Shown here piece by piece: positions 17,071 to 25,816 of a stretch of 46,033 nt of DNA; positions within the stretch are counted from its first letter, which is position 1; each line of letters opens with the position of its first letter. The translations under genes and the position numbers were made by a program. The DNA comes from Chitinophagales bacterium (GTDB taxonomy: Bacteria; Bacteroidota; Bacteroidia; Chitinophagales; Saprospiraceae): positions 169,986 to 216,018 of the forward strand of contig JAIXKS010000032.1 in assembly GCA_026928325.1 (NCBI GenBank), in the 5' to 3' direction. The notes beneath the pieces are model-generated. The model was not told the DNA's origin. It did not search any database and saw nothing but the letters and a program-made list of their open reading frames with translations.

Positions 17071-18486
17071 TCAGCATTCTGCAATATTTACCGCAATCGC
17101 TAAGCCTCCTTCTGACGTTTCCTTAAATCGGTCATTCATACTCAGCGCAGTTTCCCACATGGTTTGGATGACCTCATCGAGAGAAACTTTAGCATTAGCG
17201 GGATTACTTTCTATAGCAATATTAGCTGCGGTTATTGCCTTAATAGCCCCCATAGAGTTGCGCTCGATACATGGGATCTGAACTAAGCCGGCTATTGGGT
17301 CGCAAGTAAGCCCTAAATGATGTTCCATAGCAATTTCTGCCGCCATCAATATCTGTTCCGTACTTCCTCCCATGATTTCTGTCAATCCTGCAGCCGCCAT
17401 GGCAGAAGACACGCCCGTCTCAGCCTGACAACCACCCATAGCCGCCGAAATGGTTGCATTCTTTTTAAACAAAGTACCGACCTCTCCGGCAACCAAGAGA
17501 AAGCGAAGGATTGCATCTTCACCTTTAAATTTGGAGAATAATTGAGAATACATCAGCACTGCCGGGATAATACCGCTGGCACCATTGGTCGGAGCCGTTA
17601 TAATTCTACCAAAACTAGCATTTTCCTCATTCACTGCCAAGGCAAAACAAGAAATCCACTTATTGATCGTGACAAAATCCTTTCCCGATGCTGCTACCAA
17701 ATCGAGCCATTCGTCGATATCTTTATAGGCAACATGATCTAATAATTTTTGATTTAAATCCGCTGCCCGACGTACCACTTTGAGACCACCGGGTAAAACA
17801 CCTACCGTATTGACACCTTTATAGATGCACGACTTGATATGCTGCCAGATATCGAGTGCATGCTGTTTTATTTCCTCTCTCGATCTCCAACTTTCTTCAT
17901 TGAGGTAGATCAAATCCGAAAAAGACATTCCCATTTTTTTCGTATAATTCAAAACATCCTTACCGCTATGACATGGGCACAATGTACGAATACTAAATTC
18001 AGCTGCAGACGTTTTCTCTTGGGTAGCCACAAATCCTCCTCCTATAGAATAATAGTCCTGTATCAATTCGCTACCATCTTGCATCACTGCCTTAAATATC
18101 ATACCGTTTGGATGAAAATCAAGGCTTTTTGACCGATTTAAGACTAAATGATGACCATAAACAAAGGGCATGTCAACCTCACCACCCAAAAGAATACGAC
18201 CGGATTTTTTGATAAATTCAACCTTTTCCGGAATGGTTGCCGTATCGATCGTTTTAAAATCTTCACCAGAAAGACCCAACATACCAGCGATATCTGTACC
18301 ATGACCGATTCCTGTTTTAGCCAACGAGCCAAAAAACTCGACGTAAATCTCTTGAACTTCCGACAATGGTCGCTGTTGGCGAATAAGTTCAATAAACATC
18401 GAGGCTGCATTCCACGGTCCCATGGTATGAGAACTAGAAGGTCCGATTCCTACTTTGATGATTTCAAAAACGCTGATGGATTCCAT
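17071..18486 (-). CDS. sdaA: L-serine ammonia-lyase, iron-sulfur type
   Basis: The 471-aa single-chain enzyme converts L-serine to pyruvate and ammonia with a [4Fe-4S] cluster. The beta-like N-terminal domain opens with SVFEIIKVGIGPSSSHTMGP. The alpha domain holds GGCQAETGVSSAMAAAG and LTCDPIAGLVQIPCIERN, which contain the conserved cysteines expected to ligate the cluster. TLCPCHSGK lies in the central linker region. The length matches the fused SdaA form. It is separated from the upstream aminotransferase by about 140 bases. Confidence 0.93.
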   Translation of the reverse strand: MESISVFEIIKVGIGPSSSHTMGPWNAASMFIELIRQQRPLSEVQEIYVEFFGSLAKTGIGHGTDIAGMLGLSGEDFKTIDTATIPEKVEFIKKSGRILLGGEVDMPFVYGHHLVLNRSKSLDFHPNGMIFKAVMQDGSELIQDYYSIGGGFVATQEKTSAAEFSIRTLCPCHSGKDVLNYTKKMGMSFSDLIYLNEESWRSREEIKQHALDIWQHIKSCIYKGVNTVGVLPGGLKVVRRAADLNQKLLDHVAYKDIDEWLDLVAASGKDFVTINKWISCFALAVNEENASFGRIITAPTNGASGIIPAVLMYSQLFSKFKGEDAILRFLLVAGEVGTLFKKNATISAAMGGCQAETGVSSAMAAAGLTEIMGGSTEQILMAAEIAMEHHLGLTCDPIAGLVQIPCIERNSMGAIKAITAANIAIESNPANAKVSLDEVIQTMWETALSMNDRFKETSEGGLAIAVNIAEC

Positions 18487-18629
18487 TTATATTTAAATCA
18501 ATATGATATTTGATGTTAAAGCTATAACATTTCAAAATTGAAAACGATTAACTCTACCATAATAAATCCAATAGAAGTTTTTAGTCTAAGATTAAGATTA
18601 GACTTGGCAACGTTTCTAATAGAATGGGA

Positions 18630-19826
18630 CTACACTCGACCCGGGTATTGTTTAAGCGCAACTTCTAAGCATTGTACAGCATGGCGCAGGGCATCTTGAT
18701 TGAGAACATAGGCCAATCTAACTTGGTTGGTGCCTACATTTGGGCTTGCATAAAATCCTGTAGCCGGGGCCATCATGACGGTATGCCCTTCATACTCAAA
18801 CTCTTCAAGTAACCATTGACAGAATTTGTCAGCATCATCGATTGGAAATTGTGCAACTGCGTAAAATGCTCCGCTTGGTTTAGGGCAAAAGACACCTTCA
18901 ATCTGATTTAAGCCATCGACTAAGATATCACGACGCGTGACATACTCTTGCTTGACATCTTCAAAATAAGATGCCGGCGTTTGCAAGGCCGCTTCAGCTG
19001 CAATCTGCTCAATCGTCGGAGGTGAAAGACGAGCTTGCGCAAATTTCAAAGCAGCATGGATGACTTCCCTATTTTTAGAAATCAGAGCTCCAATTCTCGC
19101 ACCACACATGGAGTATCTTTTAGAAACCGAATCTATCAAAATAGCATGATTTTCGAGCCCTTCCAGATTCAAGACGGAATAAGGCTGTGTATCCTGATAG
19201 CAAAACTCTCGATATACTTCATCTGCGAATAGGAATAAATCGTGTTTCAACACTAAATCTCTTAATTGTTCTAATTCGCTTTTAGAATAGAGATATCCCG
19301 TTGGATTACCCGGATTACAAATCAAAATAGCCTTTGTTTTGGTCGTAATTTTCTTTTCAAATTCGTCGATAGATGGCAAGGCAAAGCCATTTTTGATATC
19401 GGCTGTAATCGGCACAACATTCAATCCTGCAAACGTGGCAAATCCATTATAATTGGCATAAAATGGCTCAGGTATAATGATTTCGTCCCCGGGATTGCAT
19501 GTGGTCATAAAACCAAAGACCAAAGCTTCCGAACCACCTACCGTTGTGATGATATCCTCCGGATTGACCGGTATATCTTTCGATTTGTAATAGTCCGCCA
19601 ATTTAGTACGATAAGATTCGAAGCCTTCAGACGGGCTGTACTCTAAAACGTGTTGATCAAATTTTTGAACCGCTTCAATCACCACTTGTGGCGTTTCTAT
19701 GTCCGGTTGTCCAATATTGAGATGATATACTTGCTTTCCACTTTTTTTAGCTTGGTTGGCATAAGGCGTCAGCTTTCTAATCGGTGATGCAGGTATGTCT
19801 ATGGCTTTTTGAGAAATCTTTGGCAT
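18630..19826 (-). CDS. PLP-dependent class I/II aminotransferase (aspartate aminotransferase-like)
   Basis: The 398-aa cytoplasmic fold-type I enzyme carries the PLP lysine in SVSKRYSMCGARIG. Upstream is the family motif LICNPGNPTGYLYS, and the YANYNGF and FADEVYREF segments also contact the cofactor. It belongs to the subgroup of aspartate or broad-range aminotransferases. The specific amino donor cannot be fixed from motifs. A good promoter (TACTTTTG at 19847-19854 with TTG 21 bases further upstream) gives a short leader. Confidence 0.88.
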   Translation of the reverse strand: MPKISQKAIDIPASPIRKLTPYANQAKKSGKQVYHLNIGQPDIETPQVVIEAVQKFDQHVLEYSPSEGFESYRTKLADYYKSKDIPVNPEDIITTVGGSEALVFGFMTTCNPGDEIIIPEPFYANYNGFATFAGLNVVPITADIKNGFALPSIDEFEKKITTKTKAILICNPGNPTGYLYSKSELEQLRDLVLKHDLFLFADEVYREFCYQDTQPYSVLNLEGLENHAILIDSVSKRYSMCGARIGALISKNREVIHAALKFAQARLSPPTIEQIAAEAALQTPASYFEDVKQEYVTRRDILVDGLNQIEGVFCPKPSGAFYAVAQFPIDDADKFCQWLLEEFEYEGHTVMMAPATGFYASPNVGTNQVRLAYVLNQDALRHAVQCLEVALKQYPGRV

Positions 19827-19846
19827 AAGAATCGAATTTAAAGTTG

Positions 19847-19854
19847 CAAAAGTA
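19847..19854 (-). promoter_or_regulatory. -7 box (TACTTTTG) of the aminotransferase gene
   Basis: The minus-strand TACTTTTG with a TTG -33 element at 19876-19878 (spacing 21) is one of the best full promoter matches in the window. It is 20 bases from the ATG. Confidence 0.6.
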
Positions 19855-20056
19855 AGGAAAACTTTAATGATTTACCAACGTGGTTCGATAAATAATCAAT
19901 TCGCCCAAATTATTCATCATGGTATTTTTATAAATATAATAAAATAGTGATTTTTAGCCTATTGCAATAAAAGAAAAATTCTATTGACTTGGATTGTTAA
20001 AGTGTCCATGCACTACGATAGCAAAAATCTCTAGCGATGTAGATGATGAAGGTCTA

Positions 20057-20521
20057 TTATTTAGAGCGAACCCAAAATTCGTCTTCCCAAGTATCTTCAA
20101 AGGGTTGATTGTGATTATCTTCTATCAATTGCAATTGTTCGGGAGTCGCTACCTCTTGAATTTGATTAAATAAATTGCGCTCTTCAAACCGGATATGCGC
20201 CTCCATAGCCTTTTCTAAAGCCATCAACATATCCGTTAAGTTATCTTCCTGATGAAATAGCGCTTCAATATGTCGATGCTCTTGTATCGCCTGTACGATC
20301 AAAGGATGATCCGAAGACAAGATTGGATAGATGAATTGCTCCTCGATATCAAAATGAGCTTTTTGGTATTTTTCATAGAACCAGTCTGTATATCTTTTAA
20401 TGCGTTCTGGCGCAATATTATTTTTCAAGCCTTCACGGATTTTCCATGATAACAGTAGTCCATAATGGTGTTCTCTACTCACTTGAACTAACGAAGGATG
20501 ACGTTTTATTGGCTTGCCCAT
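20057..20521 (-). CDS. Hemerythrin-like HHE domain protein
   Basis: The protein (154 aa from the ATG at 20521; a TTG nine bases upstream gives 157 aa) is a four-helix bundle of the hemerythrin/HHE family. Candidate di-iron ligands are the His pair in REHHYGLLL, the Glu in DIEEQFIYP, His in EHRHIEALF, and His with Glu in EAHIRFEERNLF. Such proteins bind O2 or NO or sense oxidants in the cytoplasm. It lies immediately after the DUF488 gene, so the two are co-transcribed. The neighbours (azurin, RIC, globin) place it in a nitric-oxide/oxygen stress setting. Confidence 0.85.
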   Translation of the reverse strand: MGKPIKRHPSLVQVSREHHYGLLLSWKIREGLKNNIAPERIKRYTDWFYEKYQKAHFDIEEQFIYPILSSDHPLIVQAIQEHRHIEALFHQEDNLTDMLMALEKAMEAHIRFEERNLFNQIQEVATPEQLQLIEDNHNQPFEDTWEDEFWVRSK

Positions 20522-20530
20522 AACTATCAA

Positions 20531-20881
20531 TTAATTTTTTGTTTGTAAAACTTCCATCAACACTCTCGCCTGATTATGTTCAGTATCTCGAGCAGAATAC
20601 ACTAGGGTAAGCTGATTTTTCTTGGCGATGTCCCTAAATCTTGCTAGAGTATCTTCTTGGAGTTGCAATTCTGCCTGATACTTTTCTTTAAACACTTCGT
20701 ATCGATCCGGAATATGATCAAACCACTTGCGCAATTCTGTTGAAGGCGCAACATCCTTATTCCACTCATCAAGTGCAGCGTTAACTTTACTAATACCACG
20801 TGGCCATACTCTATCTACGAGCACCCGATATCCATCATCAGAAGCTGCACCTTCATATATACGTTTTATTTGGATAGCCAT
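20531..20881 (-). CDS. DUF488 family protein (YeaO-like)
   Basis: The 116-aa protein shows the DUF488 signature: RVLVDRVWPRGISK near the N-terminus, then the WFDHIPDRYEVFKEKYQAEL helix and the LTLVYSARDTEHNQA strand-turn. The biochemical function of the family is unknown. In Bacteroidota and Proteobacteria it often sits with haem, globin or nitrosative-stress genes, as here. Nine bases separate it from the hemerythrin ATG, so they form one unit. Confidence 0.85.
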   Translation of the reverse strand: MAIQIKRIYEGAASDDGYRVLVDRVWPRGISKVNAALDEWNKDVAPSTELRKWFDHIPDRYEVFKEKYQAELQLQEDTLARFRDIAKKNQLTLVYSARDTEHNQARVLMEVLQTKN

Positions 20882-21078
20882 CTATACCTATTTAAAATAA
20901 GACAATGTACAATGCATACTTTTTCTCAATTCTTTTAGGTAGTTTCGTTCACAAAAAGACATAAAACAGGCAAATGCTTCCTTTGAAACATTTACCTGTA
21001 CGATTTATTATTGTTCTCCAAAAAAACAATATAACAATATAATCAGCGTTCTTTACATATAAACGCAGAAATCCATTT

Positions 21079-21585
21079 TTACTCAACTATAAAGTGACCT
21101 CTCATCATACCTGAGTGACCAGGGAAACTGCAAAGAAACTGATAAGTTCCTGGTGCAGGAGCTGCAAAATCTATAGTTGTAGATTCGCCACCACCGATGA
21201 CTTTAGTATGAGCTATAATATCACCTTCTCTTGAAGCTGGTACATAATCAGTATCTTTTGCTTTCATGGCTTCACCAGCGAATTCATCAAGATCAACACC
21301 GTCTTTAAGAAGGATCCAATTGTGTCCCATACCTTCTTTAGGCAATTTACCTGTGTGAACTAGAGTAAGTCTCACTTGTTGACCAGCTTTAACAGTAATC
21401 TCATCAGTGTCAAATTTCATTTGGTCATCACCACTGATGCTAACTTCTGTAACATTCGCATCTGCAACAGCTGCTGCCGGTTGTTCAGTAGGGGTTGTGC
21501 TCTCAGTCGCAGTAGTTGTAGAAGAATTTTTACATGCTGTCAAAAAGAATGCAACAACGGCAAAAGAATAAATTAACTTTTTCAT
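21079..21585 (-). CDS. azu: Azurin (blue copper protein), lipoprotein form
   Basis: The 168-aa protein is a cupredoxin of the azurin family, a one-electron carrier outside the cytoplasmic membrane. A lipobox LTAC puts lipidated Cys at residue 18, followed by a Thr/Ala-rich linker (19-45). Copper ligands are visible with azurin spacing: His88 (MGHNW), Cys152, His157 (CSFPGH) and Met161. It could feed electrons to a cytochrome oxidase or a nitrite or NO reductase, but none of these is in the window. It is 52 bases downstream of the RIC gene and probably co-transcribed with it. Confidence 0.92.
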   Translation of the reverse strand: MKKLIYSFAVVAFFLTACKNSSTTTATESTTPTEQPAAAVADANVTEVSISGDDQMKFDTDEITVKAGQQVRLTLVHTGKLPKEGMGHNWILLKDGVDLDEFAGEAMKAKDTDYVPASREGDIIAHTKVIGGGESTTIDFAAPAPGTYQFLCSFPGHSGMMRGHFIVE

Positions 21586-21637
21586 TTTGTAGAATAGGGT
21601 TTAAAAATTAAAAAATAAAATAACTATAAATAAAATG

Positions 21638-22363
21638 CTATGCATTAACAAATTGTTCTTCCAATTCGATAGATTTTGGAAATAAAATGTTATTTTCTAG
21701 ATGAATGTGCAAATGCAAATCATCTTCATACTCGCTCAACATCGAAAATGTCACTCTGTAAGTAGTACATCCATCTGCAGGAACGGTGTAATTATCCGTC
21801 AAATCTGCAATTTTTCTAAATCGTTCTCCTTCATTATCATGTTCGGCCATCATCACCTTTATAGGATTTTGAACTGTACCAAAAGGTGCTGAAATTGAAC
21901 TGCCTTTACTTTTGGCATCCACCATATTTCGGATATGCGGAAATAAAATACCTTCTTCCTTATCCATATGTTCTAGTAAATCTTCCACAGAACCCGTAAA
22001 TAAATCCAAAACTTCATGCAACTCAGGGTGTCTATCACCGTGTACTCTCACGATTTTAGTCAAAAAAGGCATGATTTCCTGAGCTTTTTCTCTTACATAT
22101 CGGTGATGCTTTTTTTCCACATAGTCTGCCAATAAATCTAATGGCCAAGATGTATAATCAATCTGGCTATCACCTTTAGCAACGCTGACTTCTTGAAGGT
22201 CTTTGACTAACTGATCAGCATTTAATCCTTTTTTGTCGCAAGCATCTTCTATAGATCGATTACCATTACAACAAAAATCGATTTTATTCTTCTTAAATAC
22301 AGCTGCAGCTCTATAGTCATGCGCAACTAAATCTCCAATAATACTATCTTTTGAAATATTCAT
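21638..22363 (-). CDS. ric: Iron-sulfur cluster repair di-iron protein (RIC/ScdA/YtfE)
   Basis: The 241-aa protein repairs Fe-S clusters damaged by nitric oxide or oxidants. The N-terminal ScdA domain contains the conserved double-cysteine motif KIDFCCNGNRS (residues 26-36). The C-terminal hemerythrin-like domain has the expected His/Glu ligands in KKHHRYV, HGDRHPEL, HMDKEEGILFPH, MAEHDNEG and HLHIHLENNILFP. Length and layout match the family. A TAGTTTTG box at 22420-22427 with a TTG further upstream gives it its own promoter. The nearby Rrf2 regulator is the likely controller. Confidence 0.94.
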   Translation of the reverse strand: MNISKDSIIGDLVAHDYRAAAVFKKNKIDFCCNGNRSIEDACDKKGLNADQLVKDLQEVSVAKGDSQIDYTSWPLDLLADYVEKKHHRYVREKAQEIMPFLTKIVRVHGDRHPELHEVLDLFTGSVEDLLEHMDKEEGILFPHIRNMVDAKSKGSSISAPFGTVQNPIKVMMAEHDNEGERFRKIADLTDNYTVPADGCTTYRVTFSMLSEYEDDLHLHIHLENNILFPKSIELEEQFVNA

Positions 22364-22419
22364 ATTAAATGATTTATAGGTATGTAAAATATATTAAATT
22401 AAGTTAGAATTTTATCCAT

Positions 22420-22427
22420 CAAAACTA
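22420..22427 (-). promoter_or_regulatory. -7 box (TAGTTTTG) of the RIC-azurin unit
   Basis: The minus-strand TAGTTTTG fits TAnnTTTG. A TTG word at 22450-22452 (spacing 22), inside the 3' end of the globin gene, fits the -33 element. The leader is about 55 bases. Confidence 0.5.
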
Positions 22428-22443
22428 AACGATAAGCAAAATT

Positions 22444-22842
22444 CTATTTCAATGGGATAACATCTCTTTCGCGTATCATCCGAATCTTCATCAAAAACAT
22501 TTCTGCCATTCGCTGACCTTGCCATTTAGCTCTTTCTGCTCTCCTACCCTCAAACAAACTGTCCACCGCTTCATTAAACAATCCTATCCAACGTTCAAAA
22601 TGTTCGGCATCTACGGGCAAATAAGCATGTGGCACAAAAGGGCTTCCATAATAAGTATGGTCATCCAATAACACGGTTTGCCAAAAACGATACATCTTAT
22701 TCAGGTGTTGTGGCCATCTGTCTTGAATAATATTATTGAAAATATCTTTAAGCATATCGTCTTCGCGAATCTTGCCATAAAACAAATCTACCAAGGCCTG
22801 AATATCTTCAATATTTTCTATATCTCTACTTGCTTCCGCCAT
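22444..22842 (-). CDS. Group III truncated haemoglobin
   Basis: The 132-aa protein has the 2-on-2 globin pattern of group III: an N-terminal helix with LVDLFYGKIREDDML, the central FWQTVLLDDHTYYGSP stretch, and the proximal histidine in PHAYLPVDAEHFERWIGLF. The typical WQGQRMAEMFLMKIRMI helix ends the protein. Group III globins are cytoplasmic haem proteins linked to NO or oxygen chemistry. It lies 80 bases upstream of RIC and follows an 80-aa orphan in the same direction. Confidence 0.9.
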   Translation of the reverse strand: MAEASRDIENIEDIQALVDLFYGKIREDDMLKDIFNNIIQDRWPQHLNKMYRFWQTVLLDDHTYYGSPFVPHAYLPVDAEHFERWIGLFNEAVDSLFEGRRAERAKWQGQRMAEMFLMKIRMIRERDVIPLK

Positions 22843-23010
22843 AAAAATTATTAATGCACTACAATTAAGCTATTTATGTCTTTTAATCGAACAAAAAAAC
22901 GTTTTAAATGAATTCATAAAACAAGGATGTTGTCATTCACAACTGAACCATTGCAACCCAAAGAAATCCATTCATAAAAAATATAAAAGATTTCTTTCGA
23001 GCGCTAATGA

Positions 23011-23253
23011 TTATTTTCTCCAATAATTATTGGCCGCTGCAATGGTTTGAAATTCAATAGCGATGACGTTGGCTGATGCTATCAATTGCTTTGTATCTTC
23101 CGCATAATCCTTACGAAGCGCCTTTCTTACTTCCGGATCGGTCTGAATTGCCGCAATTGATTTTCTCGCCATTTTAACGGCTAATTCTCTTCCTTCTTGA
23201 GGTGTGTTGGTTATTAAAGACTCCAACCAAAATTCATTACTTGCCATAATCAT
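23011..23253 (-). CDS. Hypothetical 80-aa helical protein
   Basis: No family is recognised. The protein (ATG at 23253; a second ATG at 23247 is equally possible) is predicted all-helical and soluble. It has conserved-looking segments EGRELAVKMARKS and EVRKALRKDYAED and a hydrophobic SANVIAIEFQTIAAANNYW tail. It sits between the Rrf2 regulator and the globin in the nitrosative-stress cluster. A MITE separates it from the Rrf2 gene. Codon use looks like its neighbours, and I think it is a real gene. Confidence 0.6.
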   Translation of the reverse strand: MIMASNEFWLESLITNTPQEGRELAVKMARKSIAAIQTDPEVRKALRKDYAEDTKQLIASANVIAIEFQTIAAANNYWRK

Positions 23254-23342
23254 AATTTTTTATGTGTTAACTAAATAAATTTACAAATCCAACTTTCGAA
23301 TATATCCTCTTCTTGATACTACGAGGACAAACCCTGAAAACT

Positions 23343-23505
23343 AGTGCTCTTTCTATAAAAAAAAACTTAAATTATAATGGAAGTTATTTTTTTAAAAATC
23401 AAGGCAAAAAACGCAGGCATAGTGGTAACTATGGCGAGTATTTTGAACGATGAGATTTATAAAAAGAACGACATTTCATTAAGATCTTTTTGTTAACAGA
23501 GCACT
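23343..23505 (+). repeat. MITE-like element, copy 3
   Basis: This copy runs from AGTGCTCTTTC to AACAGAGCACT and is preceded by CT and followed by AT. It has the full conserved interior. It separates the Rrf2 gene from the downstream 80-aa/globin/RIC genes, so it lies at the border of two transcription units of one functional cluster. Confidence 0.9.
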
Positions 23506-23623
23506 ATGATGTAAATCGTTCAATCTAAACACTTCTATTTAGGACAATGTTCTCATAAATAGGGTTATAAAATATAAATTTTTATTCTTTCTCTCAAAAT
23601 CGTGGATTTTACGATAAAAGAGC

Positions 23624-24058
23624 CTATCTTTTCAGGACACTTTTGCCTGTTTTGAGACCATAGGCCAAATCATAAACCGTCGTAGTCGTCAACATCTTTT
23701 TGATATCTCCACGAACTTTGACGAATTTATGGTGCATCGGACAAGGCTTCTCACTATTGCATTCACTAAAACCTAAGGCACAACCATTATAAATTGCATC
23801 ACCATCAATCGCATTGACGATTTCGCTAATTTTGATTTCCTTCATTCTATCTTTTCCTATCTCAAATCCACCATTAGGACCTGTTTGGGAGCTAACAATA
23901 TCATATTTCGTTAGAAGTCCTAGAATTTTTGCCGTAAAGGCTTCTGGTGAATCCGTATTTGCAGCGATATCTCCTGTCTTCACTCGATTCCCTTTCAATG
24001 ATTCTTTAGCAATATAAGTAATAGCCTTGATTCCGTATTCACAAGCTTTTGAAAACAT
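23624..24058 (-). CDS. Rrf2-family regulator with Fe-S cysteines (NsrR-like)
   Basis: The start at 24058 (ATG, MFSKACEYGIKAITY) gives 144 aa. The longer frame from 24091 needs a GTG that lies upstream of the expected transcription start, because the promoter box is at 24082-24089. The winged helix-turn-helix is N-terminal (about 1-70). Cys93, Cys100 and Cys106 (CALGFSEC and EKPC) have the spacing used by Rrf2 proteins to bind an Fe-S cluster, as in NsrR and IscR. The RIC, globin and hemerythrin neighbours suggest it senses NO and derepresses them. NsrR-like identity is an inference. Confidence 0.82.
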   Translation of the reverse strand: MFSKACEYGIKAITYIAKESLKGNRVKTGDIAANTDSPEAFTAKILGLLTKYDIVSSQTGPNGGFEIGKDRMKEIKISEIVNAIDGDAIYNGCALGFSECNSEKPCPMHHKFVKVRGDIKKMLTTTTVYDLAYGLKTGKSVLKR

Positions 24059-24081
24059 AAAAATGATTTTTTTAGAACAGC

Positions 24082-24089
24082 AAAAATAC
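24082..24089 (-). promoter_or_regulatory. -7 box (TATTTTTG) deciding the Rrf2 start
   Basis: The minus-strand TATTTTTG would place transcription initiation near 24078, downstream of the GTG at 24091 and upstream of the ATG at 24058. This supports the shorter protein. Confidence 0.5.
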
Positions 24090-24242
24090 ACAATTAAATC
24101 ATTACAGACCAGTTTATCCTAAATTATTAGATATGATGTTCGTCATCCACACCATGAGCTAGTCATCGTCATTGCTCCGTATATATATCCTAACATGATG
24201 TAGTAAATGGCTGATCAACATATAAGCTATTTAAAATACCCG

Positions 24243-25184
24243 CTATTCTCCCGTTATTTTACTGCGAATGGGCTTCTGACTAAGTCTTATTTTCCGATTC
24301 ATCTTGAAATTTTCTCTCCTAGTCGTATCGGCCTCTTCTTTGATTTTATTACCATAAAAATAAAAAATAACAAAGGCAACCAAAGCGGCCGAAATCAAAA
24401 TATTTTCAACCTTGTGTTCCATAGGATGTACCCAAACTTCTTTAAAATAGTCCCATCTTCCAAGAATTTCTACGAAATTCCAAAAGATGATTACAGTCGG
24501 TATCGCATACCTTATAGAAGAGTCAAACTTATTGATTTTCAATAATTTGGCAATCAAATATAAAGACCATACTAAGGAACCATAAGCAACGATGTAGGTG
24601 GCCGGATGCCGATCACCAGCAATATCATTGTCATACACAACCAACAATAAAATATAAAAGGTCCACATAATCATGACTACCTCTATAAAGGTAATGACAG
24701 CAAGAGGTTTAAAGCTATTATCATGGAGTTTCAAATGATTTTTTAGTTTAAAAACGCGTTGAAACCAATTAAAAAAGGTGCATTTCGTTCTTGTAAAAAG
24801 GAATAATACAATAAAGGTCAACAATAAACCCAATGAAGACATCATAACCAAATATTCAGGTTTCGTAACGATCTCTCCGTCTTCCATCAGGGGCGCAACT
24901 TTCAGCTTTTCAGCAATCCATACAAAGGAAAACTCAATCCATCCCGTCCATACCAAAATACCTCCTAATAATCCTAAAATCGTAGCTAAAGTAGATTTCT
25001 CATTCCGCATGACACCCACTACCAGCAAGGCTAAACCCAACAACCCAATTATAAAGGCACCTAAAAATTTGTAATCATGAAGTATTTTTTCATTCAATAT
25101 CATTAATGTGTGTCCTATCGGCATCAATAACAATACAATCATAAATGATAATATACCCGTTTTTACTGAATTTAATTTAGCCAC
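24243..25184 (-). CDS. Uncharacterised multi-pass membrane protein
   Basis: The 313-aa protein has about eight hydrophobic segments (near residues 10-30, 38-57, 65-87, 112-132, 163-185, 196-214, 228-243 and 260-278) and a basic cytoplasmic tail. No family is recognised with certainty. Charged or polar residues within or next to the helices (HTLMILNE, EFSFVW, RWDYFKEVWVHPMEHK) could be functional. It is read in the same direction as the Rrf2 regulator that follows. The GTG start is supported by an AGGA just upstream (25188-25193 region); the next ATG would delete the first 14 residues. Its position suggests a membrane partner in the nitrosative-stress response. Confidence 0.65.
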   Translation of the reverse strand: MAKLNSVKTGILSFMIVLLLMPIGHTLMILNEKILHDYKFLGAFIIGLLGLALLVVGVMRNEKSTLATILGLLGGILVWTGWIEFSFVWIAEKLKVAPLMEDGEIVTKPEYLVMMSSLGLLLTFIVLFLFTRTKCTFFNWFQRVFKLKNHLKLHDNSFKPLAVITFIEVVMIMWTFYILLLVVYDNDIAGDRHPATYIVAYGSLVWSLYLIAKLLKINKFDSSIRYAIPTVIIFWNFVEILGRWDYFKEVWVHPMEHKVENILISAALVAFVIFYFYGNKIKEEADTTRRENFKMNRKIRLSQKPIRSKITGE

Positions 25185-25592
25185 CGTGTCCTTGATTTTA
25201 AAATTTAGGGCGAAGATACAATTAAGAATTAGTCTAAATAAATTATTTGCTTAAAATTTTTACATTTAAATGACTAGATTGTCGTATCAACTACAATATG
25301 TCTTCATAAAATGCGACTACCCGACCCAAAGGAAATTTCAAATATTAAGGTTAATAGGTTAAAAATCACACTACATTGAACAAAAAATTAAACATTTTGA
25401 AACAAAAAACGCTTTTATATACAAACGATATTGCAAAATACAACGTTTGACCAAGTGTCATTCTGAATTAGAACCACTGCTTACAATTTCTTCGACATTC
25501 CAACTTTTAGGTTCTTTTTTTTATCAGGATTCTTAAAAAGCATGACACCTAGCGGTAATTTATTAATTTATCATACAAAAAATTGAAAGAAA
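25185..25592. other. Non-coding region between the NO cluster and dodecin
   Basis: No gene is seen in these 408 bases. It is AT-rich and contains an inverted pair CAAACG..CGTTTG (about 25420-25449) with a 16-base spacer, which is too weak to name. A near-consensus TATCTTCG at 25213-25220 on the minus strand may serve the membrane-protein gene. Confidence 0.4.
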
Positions 25593-25793
25593 ATGTCAGT
25601 TTTAAAAGTTATTGAAATCATGGCTAGCTCAGAAAAGAGCTGGGAAGATGCAGCGCAAAAAGGCATTAAAAAAGCATCTAAAACCATTAAAAATGTAAAA
25701 TCAGCTTGGGTTAAAGACCAAAGTGTTGCCGTCAAAGACGGGTCAATTACAGAGTTTAGAGTTACTTTGAAATTAAGTTTTGAAGTAGAATAG
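25593..25793 (+). CDS. Dodecin
   Basis: The 66-aa protein matches dodecin, a small cytoplasmic flavin-storage protein that assembles into a dodecamer. Seen are the start SVLKVIEIMASSEKSWEDA, the central helix KASKTIKNVKSAWVKDQS and the last strand ITEFRVTLKLSFEVE. The Trp in the SAWV stretch corresponds to the residue that stacks on the flavin in the family. It is a single gene followed within 25 bases by a MITE doublet. Confidence 0.9.
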   Translation: MSVLKVIEIMASSEKSWEDAAQKGIKKASKTIKNVKSAWVKDQSVAVKDGSITEFRVTLKLSFEVE

Positions 25794-25816
25794 CACCCAT
25801 TCAAAATAAAGAAGCT

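Noticed and set aside
24059-24091. Eleven-residue N-terminal extension of the Rrf2 protein
   Set aside because: It needs a GTG that lies upstream of the expected transcription start. Rrf2 proteins normally begin with an MxxSKxxEYGI-like stretch, which matches the ATG at 24058.
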